The position numbers and the translations under genes are program-made. Of a stretch of 54,386 nt of DNA, positions 16,291 through 26,370 are shown piece by piece. Source of the stretch: a virus. The DNA is taken from positions 1-54,386 of the IMG/VR virus record IMGVR_UViG_3300018914_000003; one strand, given 5' to 3'. The notes under the pieces are model-generated. The model saw only the letters and a program-made list of their open reading frames with translations, had not been told where the DNA came from and did no database searches. Positions within the stretch are counted from its first letter, which is position 1; each line of letters opens with the position of its first letter.

Positions 16291-17468
16291 AACTGTATTC
16301 GTTTTGCAGAGTGACCATCAGTGTAGTAATAATCAAAACCAGCTTTAAAAATCTGGCCTATCAAAGCTCCGTAAGTTTCTTTGACTACGGTTGTACCATT
16401 GTTTTTAAAATTAGTTAACAAACCACTTGCTAAAGAAAAAATAAAATCATTTTTATTCACACAGTTGGAATTTTTAATAAAAGTGGCTGATATATTAAAA
16501 TCAACCAAATGCTTTAATTTATTGGTTATTTTATCATATTCATACTTTGATATCAAATGATCGGTAGCGCTGTTGCCTCCTTGATTTGTAAATAAAATAT
16601 TGATACCATCCGGATACATATTAATTTTCAGATCTGAAGTAGGACTGTTTGAAGATAGCTGAAGGCCTTGATAAGTTACCAGTTGAGGGTCGGTAAAATT
16701 ACCTTCTTCGAAACTATAAATTTCAAATTTATTATTACCTGGTCTGAAAACCAAGCAAATAAACCTATTATCTATTTGAGTAACATCTCTTAACTCTAAA
16801 TTGACATCATTAACGTACTGCACCAAAACATCCTGAATATTGAAGAACTCAAGATTCATATTCGATAAAATTTTGTTTGCGTAATACCAAATTTTAGAAA
16901 CTGATCTATTTTGAGATATTGGATTACCGAAAACTTGAAAAGAGTCAATATTTGCTTTTGCAACAGATAACGGATTTAAGCTGTAAATCCTTGAAGCATT
17001 GCCTTCGAATATAAAAATACAATCATCGCCACCTAAAACAGGAGTCATAGCTATTGTATTGAATATTAAACCATTTTCATCATTTAATTTGTAGATTTTA
17101 TTTTGATCTAAAAAATCCGTTAATTTAACGTTAAAAACAGTACTGCCCGGTACTTTCGTTAAATCTACAGGTAGTAATAAATCGTCTAAATTTATTTTTT
17201 GTAAAGTTCTAACAACATCTATAATTTCGTTAAAAACTAATTTTAAAGCCTTTAAAATTTGATAACCAGTCGTGTCGCTGTCTTCAATATTGTTAATTGT
17301 AATACCTCTATCCTTTAATAAAGCATACATGTTAACTAACATATCATTATAAACACCTCTAACAACAGGCGTACCTATTACTGTGTCTGTCTCATCGAGT
17401 ATAGCTCCTTGAGGCCATTTTGCATAATTTTGATCGTGAACAACATTTTGACTTTTTAGACTTTTCAT
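16287..17468 (-). CDS. Tail fibre protein with beta-propeller-like distal part
   Basis: 393 aa. The N-terminal 75 residues (AKWPQGAILDETDTVIGTPV, then DTTGYQILKAL) share a pattern with the next fibre gene (17483-18448), so they are probably the baseplate-anchoring part. The rest is beta-rich with repeated FxxKxxxxFIF/CLVFRPGNNKFEIYSF-type strands, as in WD/Kelch-like or head-fibre receptors. Likely host-binding. Confidence 0.6.
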   Translation of the reverse strand: MKSLKSQNVVHDQNYAKWPQGAILDETDTVIGTPVVRGVYNDMLVNMYALLKDRGITINNIEDSDTTGYQILKALKLVFNEIIDVVRTLQKINLDDLLLPVDLTKVPGSTVFNVKLTDFLDQNKIYKLNDENGLIFNTIAMTPVLGGDDCIFIFEGNASRIYSLNPLSVAKANIDSFQVFGNPISQNRSVSKIWYYANKILSNMNLEFFNIQDVLVQYVNDVNLELRDVTQIDNRFICLVFRPGNNKFEIYSFEEGNFTDPQLVTYQGLQLSSNSPTSDLKINMYPDGINILFTNQGGNSATDHLISKYEYDKITNKLKHLVDFNISATFIKNSNCVNKNDFIFSLASGLLTNFKNNGTTVVKETYGALIGQIFKAGFDYYYTDGHSAKRIQL

Positions 17469-17482
17469 ATTTTTGATGTTTT

Positions 17483-18448
17483 TTAACCTATATATTCAAT
17501 AAATAAAACAGTTCTGTATGGTGGTAAATTATTATGCGATTCGTCATTACCTATATCAAGCTTGACTCCGGCGTGTTTAAAAGGAACTGATACACCACCG
17601 ATTGAAGCTGAAGCAGCGTAAGGTTGAGAAAAAACTCCTGATGGATTAGCTCCTTGTCCTGCGGTTGTTTCAAATTGACCGGTTAATTTTGGTAATTGAC
17701 CAGGTGATAAAGTTGTTCTCTTTTCACCGCCAACACCACCTAAAACCTGAAAATCCAATTGGCTAACATCCATACCAACCGGAAACCTACCTCTCCAATT
17801 TACAACCTCTTGCCAACCGGTAGGAATTTGATTTGCGGGTTTATTCCAAAACATCATTGTACCGCCAGGAATAAAAACCGCTAATATTTTAGTTAAATTT
17901 GCAAATGTTGCATTGATTGTTGCTATATTATTAATAAGGTTTGGTAAAACTTCTGAATCATACAAACCTACTATATTTATTGCACTGCTTTTATTAATCA
18001 AACGAACTTTTTGGCCTGATTGAAAACCACCTAAAATAGTAAGATTTTTTGAAATATTATCAGAACCTCGAATTGAAACCATAGCATTGGTTGACGCAAA
18101 ATTAGACTGAAATATAATTGATTCATCTTCTTTCAAGGCTTCAATTTTAACAGGAATTAAAAGAGTTGTATCATTAATTTTTGTAATAGTTTTTATCATA
18201 TCGTTTTTGCCTCCTAATGACATCAGAGCCTCATATAATTGATAACCATTTGTTTGATTGTCCGGTAAATTATTGTAGGTGGTTTTTGAATCACGCATGA
18301 TTTTATCTTTGGTTTCGTGAAGATCACCATAAACCGATTCGTCAACAGGAGTACCATTTCCTGATCCGTCATTATTTCTTATTCTACCATTTGGATAGTT
18401 AAATAAATCACTATTATCTATATTAACTTGATTTGCTTTATTTCTCAT
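17483..18448 (-). CDS. Tail fibre with tail-collar domain
   Basis: 321 aa. N-terminal anchor (YPNGRIRNNDGSGNGTPVDE... TNGYQLYEAL), a middle beta domain, and a C-terminal phage tail-collar domain: PGGTMMFWNKPANQIPTGWQ, GRFPVGMDVSQLDF, ending in NLPPYRTVLFIEYIG. Collar domains fold into compact trimeric tips. The TAATG-like junction with the upstream gene suggests coupled translation. Confidence 0.8.
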   Translation of the reverse strand: MRNKANQVNIDNSDLFNYPNGRIRNNDGSGNGTPVDESVYGDLHETKDKIMRDSKTTYNNLPDNQTNGYQLYEALMSLGGKNDMIKTITKINDTTLLIPVKIEALKEDESIIFQSNFASTNAMVSIRGSDNISKNLTILGGFQSGQKVRLINKSSAINIVGLYDSEVLPNLINNIATINATFANLTKILAVFIPGGTMMFWNKPANQIPTGWQEVVNWRGRFPVGMDVSQLDFQVLGGVGGEKRTTLSPGQLPKLTGQFETTAGQGANPSGVFSQPYAASASIGGVSVPFKHAGVKLDIGNDESHNNLPPYRTVLFIEYIG

Positions 18449-19245
18449 TATTGATATGTTATTAAAGTGAAAGCAACTAATTGAGCTGGTTTTAATTTTA
18501 AAATTAATTCTTTAAATTCTTTTTTTCTTTCAAAAGGAACCGATCCACCCTGAAACAAACTTGATTTAGAAGCTATAAAAAAGGTAGCCCATAAATTTTG
18601 ATTTCCACCTATTGAATAAACTTCATCATCTATGTTATTAGCTATGACTTCAAACAAACCAACTCCATGCTGGGTTGATATTCCATGCTGCGTTGGATTT
18701 CCATGCTGAATATCAAAGGTTGCTAAATTTATTAGGTTTTGAGGACTTTCATGATAATAATTTCCGTTTGCATCTTGAAAAATATTCTCATAAATTTTAA
18801 CGTTAAAACCATATAAGTCTATTTGTTCTTGAATATAAAGCAAACCTTGACGTGCTTTAATGTTTTGAGGGAAAGCTATTTTTCTATAAATAATCTCCCT
18901 GCGTTTCTGTAAGGATAATGAATTACTTGAAATCAAGCCTAGTTTGTTTTCCCAAAATTCGCAATCTTCAATAGTAAACTCTTCGTTATCCGGAAAATAA
19001 CTGTTTATTGTTGATTCAGCAAAATTTCTAACTTTTAAAATAGAATTATTTAATACTTTGTGAAATTTTCTAAACACTCCGTTTTCAGGTAAATACCACG
19101 CTCTTCCGGTTGGATACAGTAAATTAACCTGGTCATCAAGTTGCTTAACAGTCTCTTTTATAATTGAAGTTGGATATCTATGTTTGGTATTATAACCAAA
19201 CTTAAATTTACCATGGACGGTTTGATTATTATTGGTAAGTGACAT
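18448..19245 (-). CDS. Mu gp48/P2 gpI-like baseplate protein
   Basis: 265 aa from the ATG at 19245 (MSLTNNNQTVHG). A longer frame from 19302 would overlap gene J by 74 nt and is unlikely. LDDQVNLLYPTGRAWYLPEN, then FRKFHKVLNNSILKVRNFAE and CEFWENKLGL are typical of gp48/gpI proteins, which wrap the baseplate wedge. A short QHGNPTQHGISTQHG repeat sits near residue 185. Confidence 0.75.
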   Translation of the reverse strand: MSLTNNNQTVHGKFKFGYNTKHRYPTSIIKETVKQLDDQVNLLYPTGRAWYLPENGVFRKFHKVLNNSILKVRNFAESTINSYFPDNEEFTIEDCEFWENKLGLISSNSLSLQKRREIIYRKIAFPQNIKARQGLLYIQEQIDLYGFNVKIYENIFQDANGNYYHESPQNLINLATFDIQHGNPTQHGISTQHGVGLFEVIANNIDDEVYSIGGNQNLWATFFIASKSSLFQGGSVPFERKKEFKELILKLKPAQLVAFTLITYQ

Positions 19246-20404
19246 TTCTAAAGTATGGTATATTTGATAATGCGAATTTAAAAGACGTAATCTCCTGCCC
19301 ATCTACAAAGGTTTTGACATCATTAAAAAAATTGCCACTACCTAATGAATCTGATATTACTCCCTGAAGCCTGCCTGCATAAAGAATATCATTTTTATTT
19401 CTAAGGAGTTCAGCTCCGTCAATAAAAGGTCTGATTTCGTTTAAAAATAATCTTATATTGGTCTTGAGCAAATCTTGAATATCTAAATTATTTTCCTGCA
19501 AACCTACAATTATAACATCGACAGGTCTTAATGTGATTGGTAAAACCTCCAAAATGCATTGCATAGGTTTTCTGCCTCTTTCATTTATTGGCTTGGTATT
19601 ATCCGGGTCCATAATTATTACCTCTCTAACTGAATTTAATAAAAATGCAGAAGGGGTACCTAACCCATCAATTGAATCATTCGATTTAGCTTCGACAAAA
19701 ACCTGTACAGTACCTGCACTGCTTTGTTTAACGTAAGGGTAAACCTGCCTCACTCCTTGCGCATCTTGTGCCCAAAGCCTGTAATCAGTTTTAGCGCCTC
19801 CTTGAGGTTCTAACTGAATGGCGTCTATGATTTTCTTTCGGTATTCGTCTATCGTTTCTGATTGTAGTGGCACTTGGGTAATGCTTTTTACCACCACAGT
19901 AGAATCAACGCCGATTACCGGTTCGGTAATTGTCAATTCGTTTCCAACCGAAAGCAACGAATCACTACCTGACTCAAGACTTCTAACTTCAACCACATCA
20001 TTAGTTCCATTACAGATGTATTCACTTTCTAAAATAAATAATTTTCCGGGATTTTTAGAGTCTTCGTTCGATTTAAAGGTGAGTGAATTCCTTAGTTTCG
20101 CGTTAGGTTCAGCGTCAAGGGTTATTATATATTTACCATTAGTTGCCGGTTTTGGCTGTCTGTTTAAGTAGATTTCTCCCAACCTATTCAATCCGCCACC
20201 ATTTTCAGCAGTATCAGCAGTATCAGGCAATAAATTATTAAATTTATCAGAAATATATAAATAAATCAATTTCAATTGACCTGCAAGTACAGCAGAAACA
20301 GCATTAAGAACCATTTTTGTATCAACATCATCAATATTCAGTGTGCTTTTAAAATCACCTTCTATTGAAGAAAATAACTGCTTTATTGTTGGTATCTTTT
20401 TCAT
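19229..20404 (-). CDS. Baseplate J-like protein
   Basis: 391 aa. Clear baseplate wedge J: LKLIYLYISDKFNNLLPDTA, AENGGGLNRLGEIYLNR, the central QVPLQSETIDEYRKKIIDAI and the PQGGAKTDYRLWA core, then the RQVYPYVKQSSAGTVQVFVE strand. Works with gp46- and gp48-like neighbours. Overlaps its upstream neighbour by 4 nt (ATGA). Confidence 0.9.
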   Translation of the reverse strand: MKKIPTIKQLFSSIEGDFKSTLNIDDVDTKMVLNAVSAVLAGQLKLIYLYISDKFNNLLPDTADTAENGGGLNRLGEIYLNRQPKPATNGKYIITLDAEPNAKLRNSLTFKSNEDSKNPGKLFILESEYICNGTNDVVEVRSLESGSDSLLSVGNELTITEPVIGVDSTVVVKSITQVPLQSETIDEYRKKIIDAIQLEPQGGAKTDYRLWAQDAQGVRQVYPYVKQSSAGTVQVFVEAKSNDSIDGLGTPSAFLLNSVREVIIMDPDNTKPINERGRKPMQCILEVLPITLRPVDVIIVGLQENNLDIQDLLKTNIRLFLNEIRPFIDGAELLRNKNDILYAGRLQGVISDSLGSGNFFNDVKTFVDGQEITSFKFALSNIPYFRNVTYQ

Positions 20405-20874
20405 ATTTTTTTATATAAAATAACGCTGTTTTGAACATTATCCCAAAGGTATTGCAGATTAACGTCTTCTTTTCCTTGATACTTGTTCAGGAAAATAGTC
20501 ATTTCCACTCTCTGGCTGTCTTTTATTTTTACGTCTACTTTAACGTCAACGACATCATTTAAAAACGATAAATCTTCTTCAATAGCTCTTTGTATGGAAA
20601 TTCTTCCTGACGAGCTTAAAGGCGTGTTTCTTAGAGTTTTTTCAGTCAAAGAATTAAACTGCTTTTTCGGTTCTATTCCAAAAATTAAAGAATTTGCCCA
20701 CCAATCATATCTTAATTGAGATTCGATTTCATTACCAAGAGTTGATGCTTGAACGTTGCCACCAAACAAGCAGATATAAACGACCTGAAGCAAATAGTTT
20801 CCCAAACTAATGTCACCATCAACAATTAACAGTTCACCTCCGTTACCGGATTCGTATAATGAAAAATCAACCAT
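20401..20874 (-). CDS. Mu gp46-like baseplate wedge protein
   Basis: 157 aa. Contains LLIVDGDISLGNYLLQVVYICLF-type N-terminal helix region, LRYDWWANSLIFG and the SSGRISIQRAIEEDLSFL segment found in Mu gp46 wedge proteins. It sits between the tape measure and J, as gp46 precedes gp47 in Mu. Confidence 0.75.
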   Translation of the reverse strand: MVDFSLYESGNGGELLIVDGDISLGNYLLQVVYICLFGGNVQASTLGNEIESQLRYDWWANSLIFGIEPKKQFNSLTEKTLRNTPLSSSGRISIQRAIEEDLSFLNDVVDVKVDVKIKDSQRVEMTIFLNKYQGKEDVNLQYLWDNVQNSVILYKKI

Positions 20875-22709
20875 TATCTTGCGCCTTTTGTTTTCGTAAC
20901 TCTGATATTGTTTTTATTACCCCCATTATTAACAACTTGGAGTATATTTTGTCGATCTTTCACGTTTATATCAAGACTATTTTGAGTATTAATATTCTTA
21001 TAGATAGCTTCCGTAGTTCCGGCAAATAGTGAAGGTAAAGCCTCTTTTTTCACTTTAGCTCCAATTTTTCTTTTCTCTTTGTCTTTCCTTTCCCATTCTT
21101 CAGACGAATCAACCCCTAAACTATCCCTTATCCCTTGAATACTGGCAATACCTTTTGCAGCAAGATTGCTCAAACCGGGAATATTTGAAAGCAGACCCAA
21201 AACAGTTTGTATAGGTTTTAATAATACGTCAAGAATTACCCTTCCAATAGCTTTTAAACCTCCAATTATACCTTCCTCTTTGAAGGCTTTTTTAATCATA
21301 TCCCAATTTTGTTTCAAGGTCATGATTAAATCTATAACTATACCTAAAGGACCCATAAATCGATTCACAGTTGATCCCCATTCATCCCAGTAATATATAA
21401 CACCAGCAATCAAAGCAACAAGGGCGGCAATACCAATAATTATTAAACCTATCGGATTTGCCGCCATGGCAATATTCCAAAGCCATTGCGCTGCTGTAAC
21501 AAGTTTTATAAATTCTTGTACAATCATTAATGTTCCGAAATATATTGTTACCCACTTTACAACTGGTGCAATATTATCAGCCAACCAGCCTAAAGCTTCT
21601 TTAATGTTATCTGTGCTTTTTTTACTATCGTCAGAAGTAGTTATGTAGTTGGTCCAGGCAGATTTTAATTCGTCAATTTTTCCCTTTAAAGTATTAGAAT
21701 TTATACCAGCCGCCTTGGTAGCTTCAGATGTTCCGGTAACACCATCTGTAAACTTTTTATAAGTCTCAGTACCGTCAATTAAGATCCTGCCCGTGTTAAT
21801 ATGGTTTTCTCCAATCAAATCAGTTAAGTAAGCGTCTTTTTGTTTTGCGGTTTTTAGTTTATCGTAATTTTTCTTAGCCTGCTCTAAAGCTTCGTTAACA
21901 TTAAATACACCTGTTTTATACCCTAAACCCGCTTTCTGAAGCCTTAAAATAACAGCTTTCAAACCAGTACCGGCTTCTGTACCGGTAATCATTTTACCGG
22001 CCAAAGTCTGAATCAACCCCATTGATTCTTCCAGCGTTATATTGGCGCCTCTGGCAACCGAACCGAAATTTTTATAAGCCTCAACGGACTGGGTGATTGA
22101 AGCAGCACCCACAGCCTGACCAGCAGCCAAAACATTAATTACGCGACCTGAATCTTTTGCACCCAAATTAAATTGGTTCATTATTCCTACCAAATTTTCA
22201 GCAGAAGTTCCTAAATCATCACGTGAAGCTTTTGATAAAATTATTGCCTGTTTTGAAACTTCTGCAATCCCTTCCGGAGTGTCGGCAAGTGTCGAGTTTA
22301 AACCAGCTATTTTTTCATAAGCCTGCGCTACTTCAATGGTGCTTTTTTTGGTTTCGGTAGCCACCTTGCCCATTGATGATTCGTATTTGGCAAAATCCGT
22401 ATCATTAAGATCAGAAACAATTGTCCTAAAACTTGCTACCTGATCTTCATAATCCATGATAGATTGAGCCGATGAACCGGCCAAACCAAAAGCGGCCCCC
22501 GCAACACCCGCAGCGGACGCATATGACAATAGCTGCCTACCAGCTCCTCCTATTGAAGGCGTTAATCTATTAAGAAGCCTGTTCGCCCTACCAACTCCGG
22601 TCTGAACTCTGTTTGTAAATGACTGAACGCTTCTTGTCATGGTTCTAAGCACCGAAGAAACTCCATCTCTGGCGGAAAATATTGTGGGTACTCGTAAACT
22701 TAAAGCCAT
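20874..22709 (-). CDS. Tail tape measure protein
   Basis: 611 aa. The tape measure hallmark TPEGIAEVSKQAIILSKASR, FGSVARGANITLEESMGLIQ and TGTEAGTGLKAVILRLQKAG is present, then a hydrophobic region (NPIGLIIIGIAALVALIAGV) and a Lys-rich helical C-terminus. It sets tail length; at about 1.5 angstrom per residue this means roughly 90 nm. The upstream chaperone is read by frameshift. Confidence 0.9.
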   Translation of the reverse strand: MALSLRVPTIFSARDGVSSVLRTMTRSVQSFTNRVQTGVGRANRLLNRLTPSIGGAGRQLLSYASAAGVAGAAFGLAGSSAQSIMDYEDQVASFRTIVSDLNDTDFAKYESSMGKVATETKKSTIEVAQAYEKIAGLNSTLADTPEGIAEVSKQAIILSKASRDDLGTSAENLVGIMNQFNLGAKDSGRVINVLAAGQAVGAASITQSVEAYKNFGSVARGANITLEESMGLIQTLAGKMITGTEAGTGLKAVILRLQKAGLGYKTGVFNVNEALEQAKKNYDKLKTAKQKDAYLTDLIGENHINTGRILIDGTETYKKFTDGVTGTSEATKAAGINSNTLKGKIDELKSAWTNYITTSDDSKKSTDNIKEALGWLADNIAPVVKWVTIYFGTLMIVQEFIKLVTAAQWLWNIAMAANPIGLIIIGIAALVALIAGVIYYWDEWGSTVNRFMGPLGIVIDLIMTLKQNWDMIKKAFKEEGIIGGLKAIGRVILDVLLKPIQTVLGLLSNIPGLSNLAAKGIASIQGIRDSLGVDSSEEWERKDKEKRKIGAKVKKEALPSLFAGTTEAIYKNINTQNSLDINVKDRQNILQVVNNGGNKNNIRVTKTKGAR

Positions 22710-22713
22710 GTTA

Positions 22714-23318
22714 TTATTTTTTGTTTATTTGTCGATGCTGTTCTTCGACATCATTATACCAAAATTCTAAACCGAAAAAATCTTTATCATCACAAAACAT
22801 ATCATTTAATATATTTGGAGACGCCCAACCGTAAGAACGCGCAACTGTCTTTATGAAAGCTTCAACGTTTTGTATGGTCGGAAATTTTACAAAAAAACGG
22901 TTGAAATTTGATCAATAACCCGGTAATCGAATTTACTGAACTTATCAAGCATTGCTTTTGGTTGTCCTATTAAATAGGCATGTGCTCTAAGTGAATACTC
23001 CAATTGATTTTTTGTTAAATCGACTCCCTTCATGATTTCAGCTAATTGGGTAGGTTTAATCCTGCTTCTAAAAGTGATTTCACCTAACGCAATATCTCCT
23101 TCATCGTTTTTTATCGGATTTTTAAGTGTAAATTTAGGTTTGCCATTTTCAAAAATTAACAAACCAAGCTCAACAGCTCTAATGATTTGAGGGTAATCAC
23201 TTTCAATTTCATGATCTTTTTTATCTAGATCAGCTTCATCTCTGATGAATTTTTGCACTTCTTTGATTGCGATTTCTTTTGAAACCTTGTTTTCGTTTTT
23301 TTCTAGATTCATGTCCAT
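22714..23318 (-). CDS. Tail assembly chaperone, made in two forms by -1 frameshift
   Basis: The zero-frame product (22887-23318, 143 aa) runs through EIAIKEVQKFIRDEADLD to DQISTVFL and stops at TAA. Near its end the slippery run T TTT TTG (22896-22890) allows a -1 slip. The new frame then gives about 58 more residues, VKFPTIQNVEAFIKTVARSY to EEQHRQINKK, ending at TAA 22714 just before the tape measure. Total about 201 aa. This is the G/GT (gp41/gp41') arrangement of tailed phages. The extension has good protein character and no start codon of its own. Confidence 0.8.
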
Positions 23319-23412
23319 TTTATAAAATTTAAAGGTTGAATTGTATTAAAAAGCCCTTAACAATCAATTAGTTAAAGGTTATATTTTTTATCAATTTTTT
23401 TTAGCATAAAAA

Positions 23413-23826
23413 TTATGTAATTTTTTCAAGTTTTCCGCTTCCTGAAACTTTTAAGGTTGATTGAGCAGTACCTGTATCAGATTGAAAGTCACCTACCGGA
23501 ATTCCCAAACCTTTCCAAATAGTCCCTGAAATATGAGTAATAGTCCAGGTACCTAATTCAGGACTTTCAGCTAATTTAGTGATTGCATCAAATTCAGTGT
23601 CAGCCTGATAATCAACTGCAATTGGTCCCTCGACAGACCAAAGCATCCTGTTTTTCTTCTGGATCATCGTTCCATCTCCTGTAACATTGCTTGAATCATC
23701 ATCGTTTCTAATTCCACCTTTGTCTAAGGTAAAACTTTCGCCGGCCTTCGCGGCAAATCTAAAATCTCCAAGGGTTGGGTGAGAACAAACAACTTCAATA
23801 ATATCACCACCTACATATCTTGCCAT
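23413..23826 (-). CDS. Tail tube protein
   Basis: 137 aa, beta-rich, starting MARYVGGDIIEVVCSHPTLG. FRFAAKAGESFTLDKGGIRN, then GTMIQKKNRMLWSVEG and the C-terminal TLKVSGSGKLEKIT. Length, composition and its place right after the sheath identify the inner tube. It forms stacked hexameric rings through which DNA passes. Confidence 0.8.
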   Translation of the reverse strand: MARYVGGDIIEVVCSHPTLGDFRFAAKAGESFTLDKGGIRNDDDSSNVTGDGTMIQKKNRMLWSVEGPIAVDYQADTEFDAITKLAESPELGTWTITHISGTIWKGLGIPVGDFQSDTGTAQSTLKVSGSGKLEKIT

Positions 23827-23847
23827 AATATTTATTTATTTTAAAGG

Positions 23848-25368
23848 TTAAAATCCAGCTTCGGCAGTTGTTGATTCAACTCTTGCAATTCCGGTTCTTT
23901 TATATCTGAAAAAAGTTTCAAATCTATTTGGGTTCGTTGTTGGAATTGCTACCTGAAGACTTTGTTTAGAAAATTCAGGCTCATTTATAAGGGCTTTTTT
24001 ACCCATTTCATCAAACAAATCAAAAAGAACCGCTTTCCATTCTTTAGGTTTAATAGCGTTTTTTGAATCGGTTACTTGCGTATCTCTTATTATTACCTTA
24101 TCTCTTAATCTGATTTTTTCAAGAGTACGGTAAGAATCAGCAACATTCCAATCTAAATTTAGGTTTCTACAATAATTAAATTGCAAAGGATTTTCACCAT
24201 CAGGGTGGTAAGTTGTTACAAGATCTTGAATTATATACTGACCTTTGTCTAATATTACAGTTGAACAACCTTTTTTAATTAAAAAATCCCGGTTATCGTA
24301 ATTGCTCATATCGCCAATATTTCCATCTATTGGAGCCGGCATATCAGGATATGCAAAACCATTAACATCAATTTCAGGCGTGTCTTGCATCGTTCTCGCA
24401 AACAATCTAACGACATTCGCAGCGGCCTCGTAAGGAAATGCATCAGAATTCGGAGCAGGACACAATACATTAGTTACCTGGTCTATTCTTGCGGCAGCGT
24501 TCGTGATTGTCGATAAATCAGCCAAAGTAGATTTAGTAGAACCAAAGAAAGCCATAAAAGGTTTGAAAACAGAACCTTCATATCTTCCGGTAGGTATAGA
24601 AGCTGAAGGAGAACCATTGAACTGTTCAAAAATGTCTAAAACTGATTCACCATAAGAATTTAAAACAATTGTATACCAGTCAGAACCAATCAAATTTAAA
24701 GAATTTGAAAGATTTACAACGCCTGAACCGTTAACTTTGTCAGCAACCGCATACGATATTCCTGAAGGTTCACCGTTGTTATTGAATTTTAAAGTTAAAC
24801 CTGCGGAAGAAGCTCCTTTCCATTTAGTTTTTAAAGTAATTGTAGAAGAAACCAAAGTAGCGGTTACCGGACTTGATAAATTGTTATTAATAACATCTAA
24901 AATTCGCTGTGCAATTACTGAAGAAGTGTCACCTTTTACAATAGAAAAAGAATAGGGTTTGAAATCTAAGGATTCCCGGCCTGCAATTCTTAAAAAATGA
25001 GTACTGTTTTTGGTAGCTGTTCCGGAAACAACCACTTCAAAGCTTGTTTCAGTGAAACCTACCGTTTCTAGCTGTGGAAAAACCACCGTAGGAATACCAC
25101 CAACTCCAACTTCTGAATTAGGTCTTAAAATTCTCATGATCTGATGAATTGGAGAACCGTAACCATATATTCTTCCAGCTTCATCTGAAGAAGTGATTTC
25201 TTTTTTTTCAATAGAAATTGATGCTTGATTCGCTGTATTGGCTTGGGCAAAAATTGCTATCATTTGAGGTAAATTATCGGTTTCATTTGAAAAAAAACCT
25301 TTTTTAATTGCAAAACCTGAAGTTCTGCTTCGTCTTTCTGTACCTATTGCCGATGATAATGATGCCAT
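23848..25368 (-). CDS. Contractile tail sheath protein
   Basis: 506 aa. N-terminus MASLSSAIGTERRSRTSGFA; central plug domains with AGRIYGYGSPIHQIMRILRP and DWYTIVLNSYGESVLDIFEQ; the C-terminal polymerisation part (LNLDWNVADSYRTLEKIRLR, then DRDFLIKKGCST-like handle). Organised like Mu gpL. It proves that the tail is contractile (myovirus). Confidence 0.85.
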   Translation of the reverse strand: MASLSSAIGTERRSRTSGFAIKKGFFSNETDNLPQMIAIFAQANTANQASISIEKKEITSSDEAGRIYGYGSPIHQIMRILRPNSEVGVGGIPTVVFPQLETVGFTETSFEVVVSGTATKNSTHFLRIAGRESLDFKPYSFSIVKGDTSSVIAQRILDVINNNLSSPVTATLVSSTITLKTKWKGASSAGLTLKFNNNGEPSGISYAVADKVNGSGVVNLSNSLNLIGSDWYTIVLNSYGESVLDIFEQFNGSPSASIPTGRYEGSVFKPFMAFFGSTKSTLADLSTITNAAARIDQVTNVLCPAPNSDAFPYEAAANVVRLFARTMQDTPEIDVNGFAYPDMPAPIDGNIGDMSNYDNRDFLIKKGCSTVILDKGQYIIQDLVTTYHPDGENPLQFNYCRNLNLDWNVADSYRTLEKIRLRDKVIIRDTQVTDSKNAIKPKEWKAVLFDLFDEMGKKALINEPEFSKQSLQVAIPTTNPNRFETFFRYKRTGIARVESTTAEAGF

Positions 25369-25375
25369 AATTTTT

Positions 25376-25969
25376 TTAGTTTATAAATTTATACATGTAA
25401 CCTTTTTCGGTTAATTCTAATTTTACGTTGGTTTGGTTTTGCTGAAGGTTTACTCCTTGTTCCATCAATTGAGATTCATACGCTCTGACTGAAAAAATCA
25501 TCCTAGCCATTTTTACAAAACCAGAATCCTGCTTCTGATCATTTTCTATTATGTAAAAGCTATCAATCGAAGTTCCTTCTATTATTCCAAGTGGCAAAGA
25601 GAGCGTTCGGTAAGAGGTGTGACTCAAGATATACCTAATAAGCCCGATATGCCTATGAAGTCTTACAGAAGAATCATAAGAACCATTTTTTGATGAAGAC
25701 GAGTAACCAGAAGTATAGATATCTATATTGTAGATATATTTACCTGATGCCCCGTGCTGCGTCTTTGAATTGTAGTCACCGCTTTCTAGATTTAAATTAA
25801 TGGTCAACAATTCATCATTTGAAATAGGTGTTGTTCTTTCAGAAAATATATTAATTTTTTCTTCAAAGTTCTGGATAGTTCTTTGGTTAGTTAATTCTTG
25901 CAAAAGTATGGTTGCTATGTTGTCTCTAATTATTTCGAAACTTTGCGGAAAAATTGCAGATGCAAACAT
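25376..25969 (-). CDS. Tail terminator/neck protein, gp37-like
   Basis: 197 aa. Contains SFEIIRDNIATILLQELTNQ, the strand GKYIYNIDIYTSGY, RLHRHIGLIRYILSHTSYRT and a final strand. Position between connector and sheath plus size suggest a tail-terminator ring protein (Mu gp37 role). Family assignment is by context and shape. Confidence 0.55.
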   Translation of the reverse strand: MFASAIFPQSFEIIRDNIATILLQELTNQRTIQNFEEKINIFSERTTPISNDELLTINLNLESGDYNSKTQHGASGKYIYNIDIYTSGYSSSSKNGSYDSSVRLHRHIGLIRYILSHTSYRTLSLPLGIIEGTSIDSFYIIENDQKQDSGFVKMARMIFSVRAYESQLMEQGVNLQQNQTNVKLELTEKGYMYKFIN

Positions 25970-25972
25970 AAT

Positions 25973-26359
25973 TTAAATATTTTTTCTGTCGCCTAATACA
26001 CAAACAATAAGACCTGTAGTCTCGCTTGGCCAATTCTCGTTGATACAATAACTTTTTTGAATTCCGGTTGAATCGCTACAAGAAACCAGCAAATGTCTTA
26101 TATCTATATTTCCGTTTGCTTTTCTTGTTTCAATACCACCTTTAATCAAATCATCTTCCAAAATAGAAATATGGGCATTTTTTGAATTGATAGGGCTACC
26201 TTCTGAATCAAACTGAATCCAATGCTTTGAATGCAATCCGGTAATAATGATCTGTTTAGAAGTAAGCGGATCAGAAATTGTAATTACCTCTTCAAATCCG
26301 CTTTTACTTAAAATTTTCTTTATATCACGCCTGGCCGCTTGCAATAGTTTCCCTGGCAT
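25973..26359 (-). CDS. Head-tail connector candidate, 128 aa
   Basis: Begins MPGKLLQAARRDIKKILSKS, then mostly beta: KQIIITGLHSKHWIQFDSEG, DIRHLLVSCS and IVCVLGDRKNI. Resembles head-completion/connector proteins such as lambda FII by size and strand order, and lies between capsid and tail terminator where one is expected. Confidence 0.5.
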   Translation of the reverse strand: MPGKLLQAARRDIKKILSKSGFEEVITISDPLTSKQIIITGLHSKHWIQFDSEGSPINSKNAHISILEDDLIKGGIETRKANGNIDIRHLLVSCSDSTGIQKSYCINENWPSETTGLIVCVLGDRKNI

Positions 26360-26370
26360 AACTTTTATTT

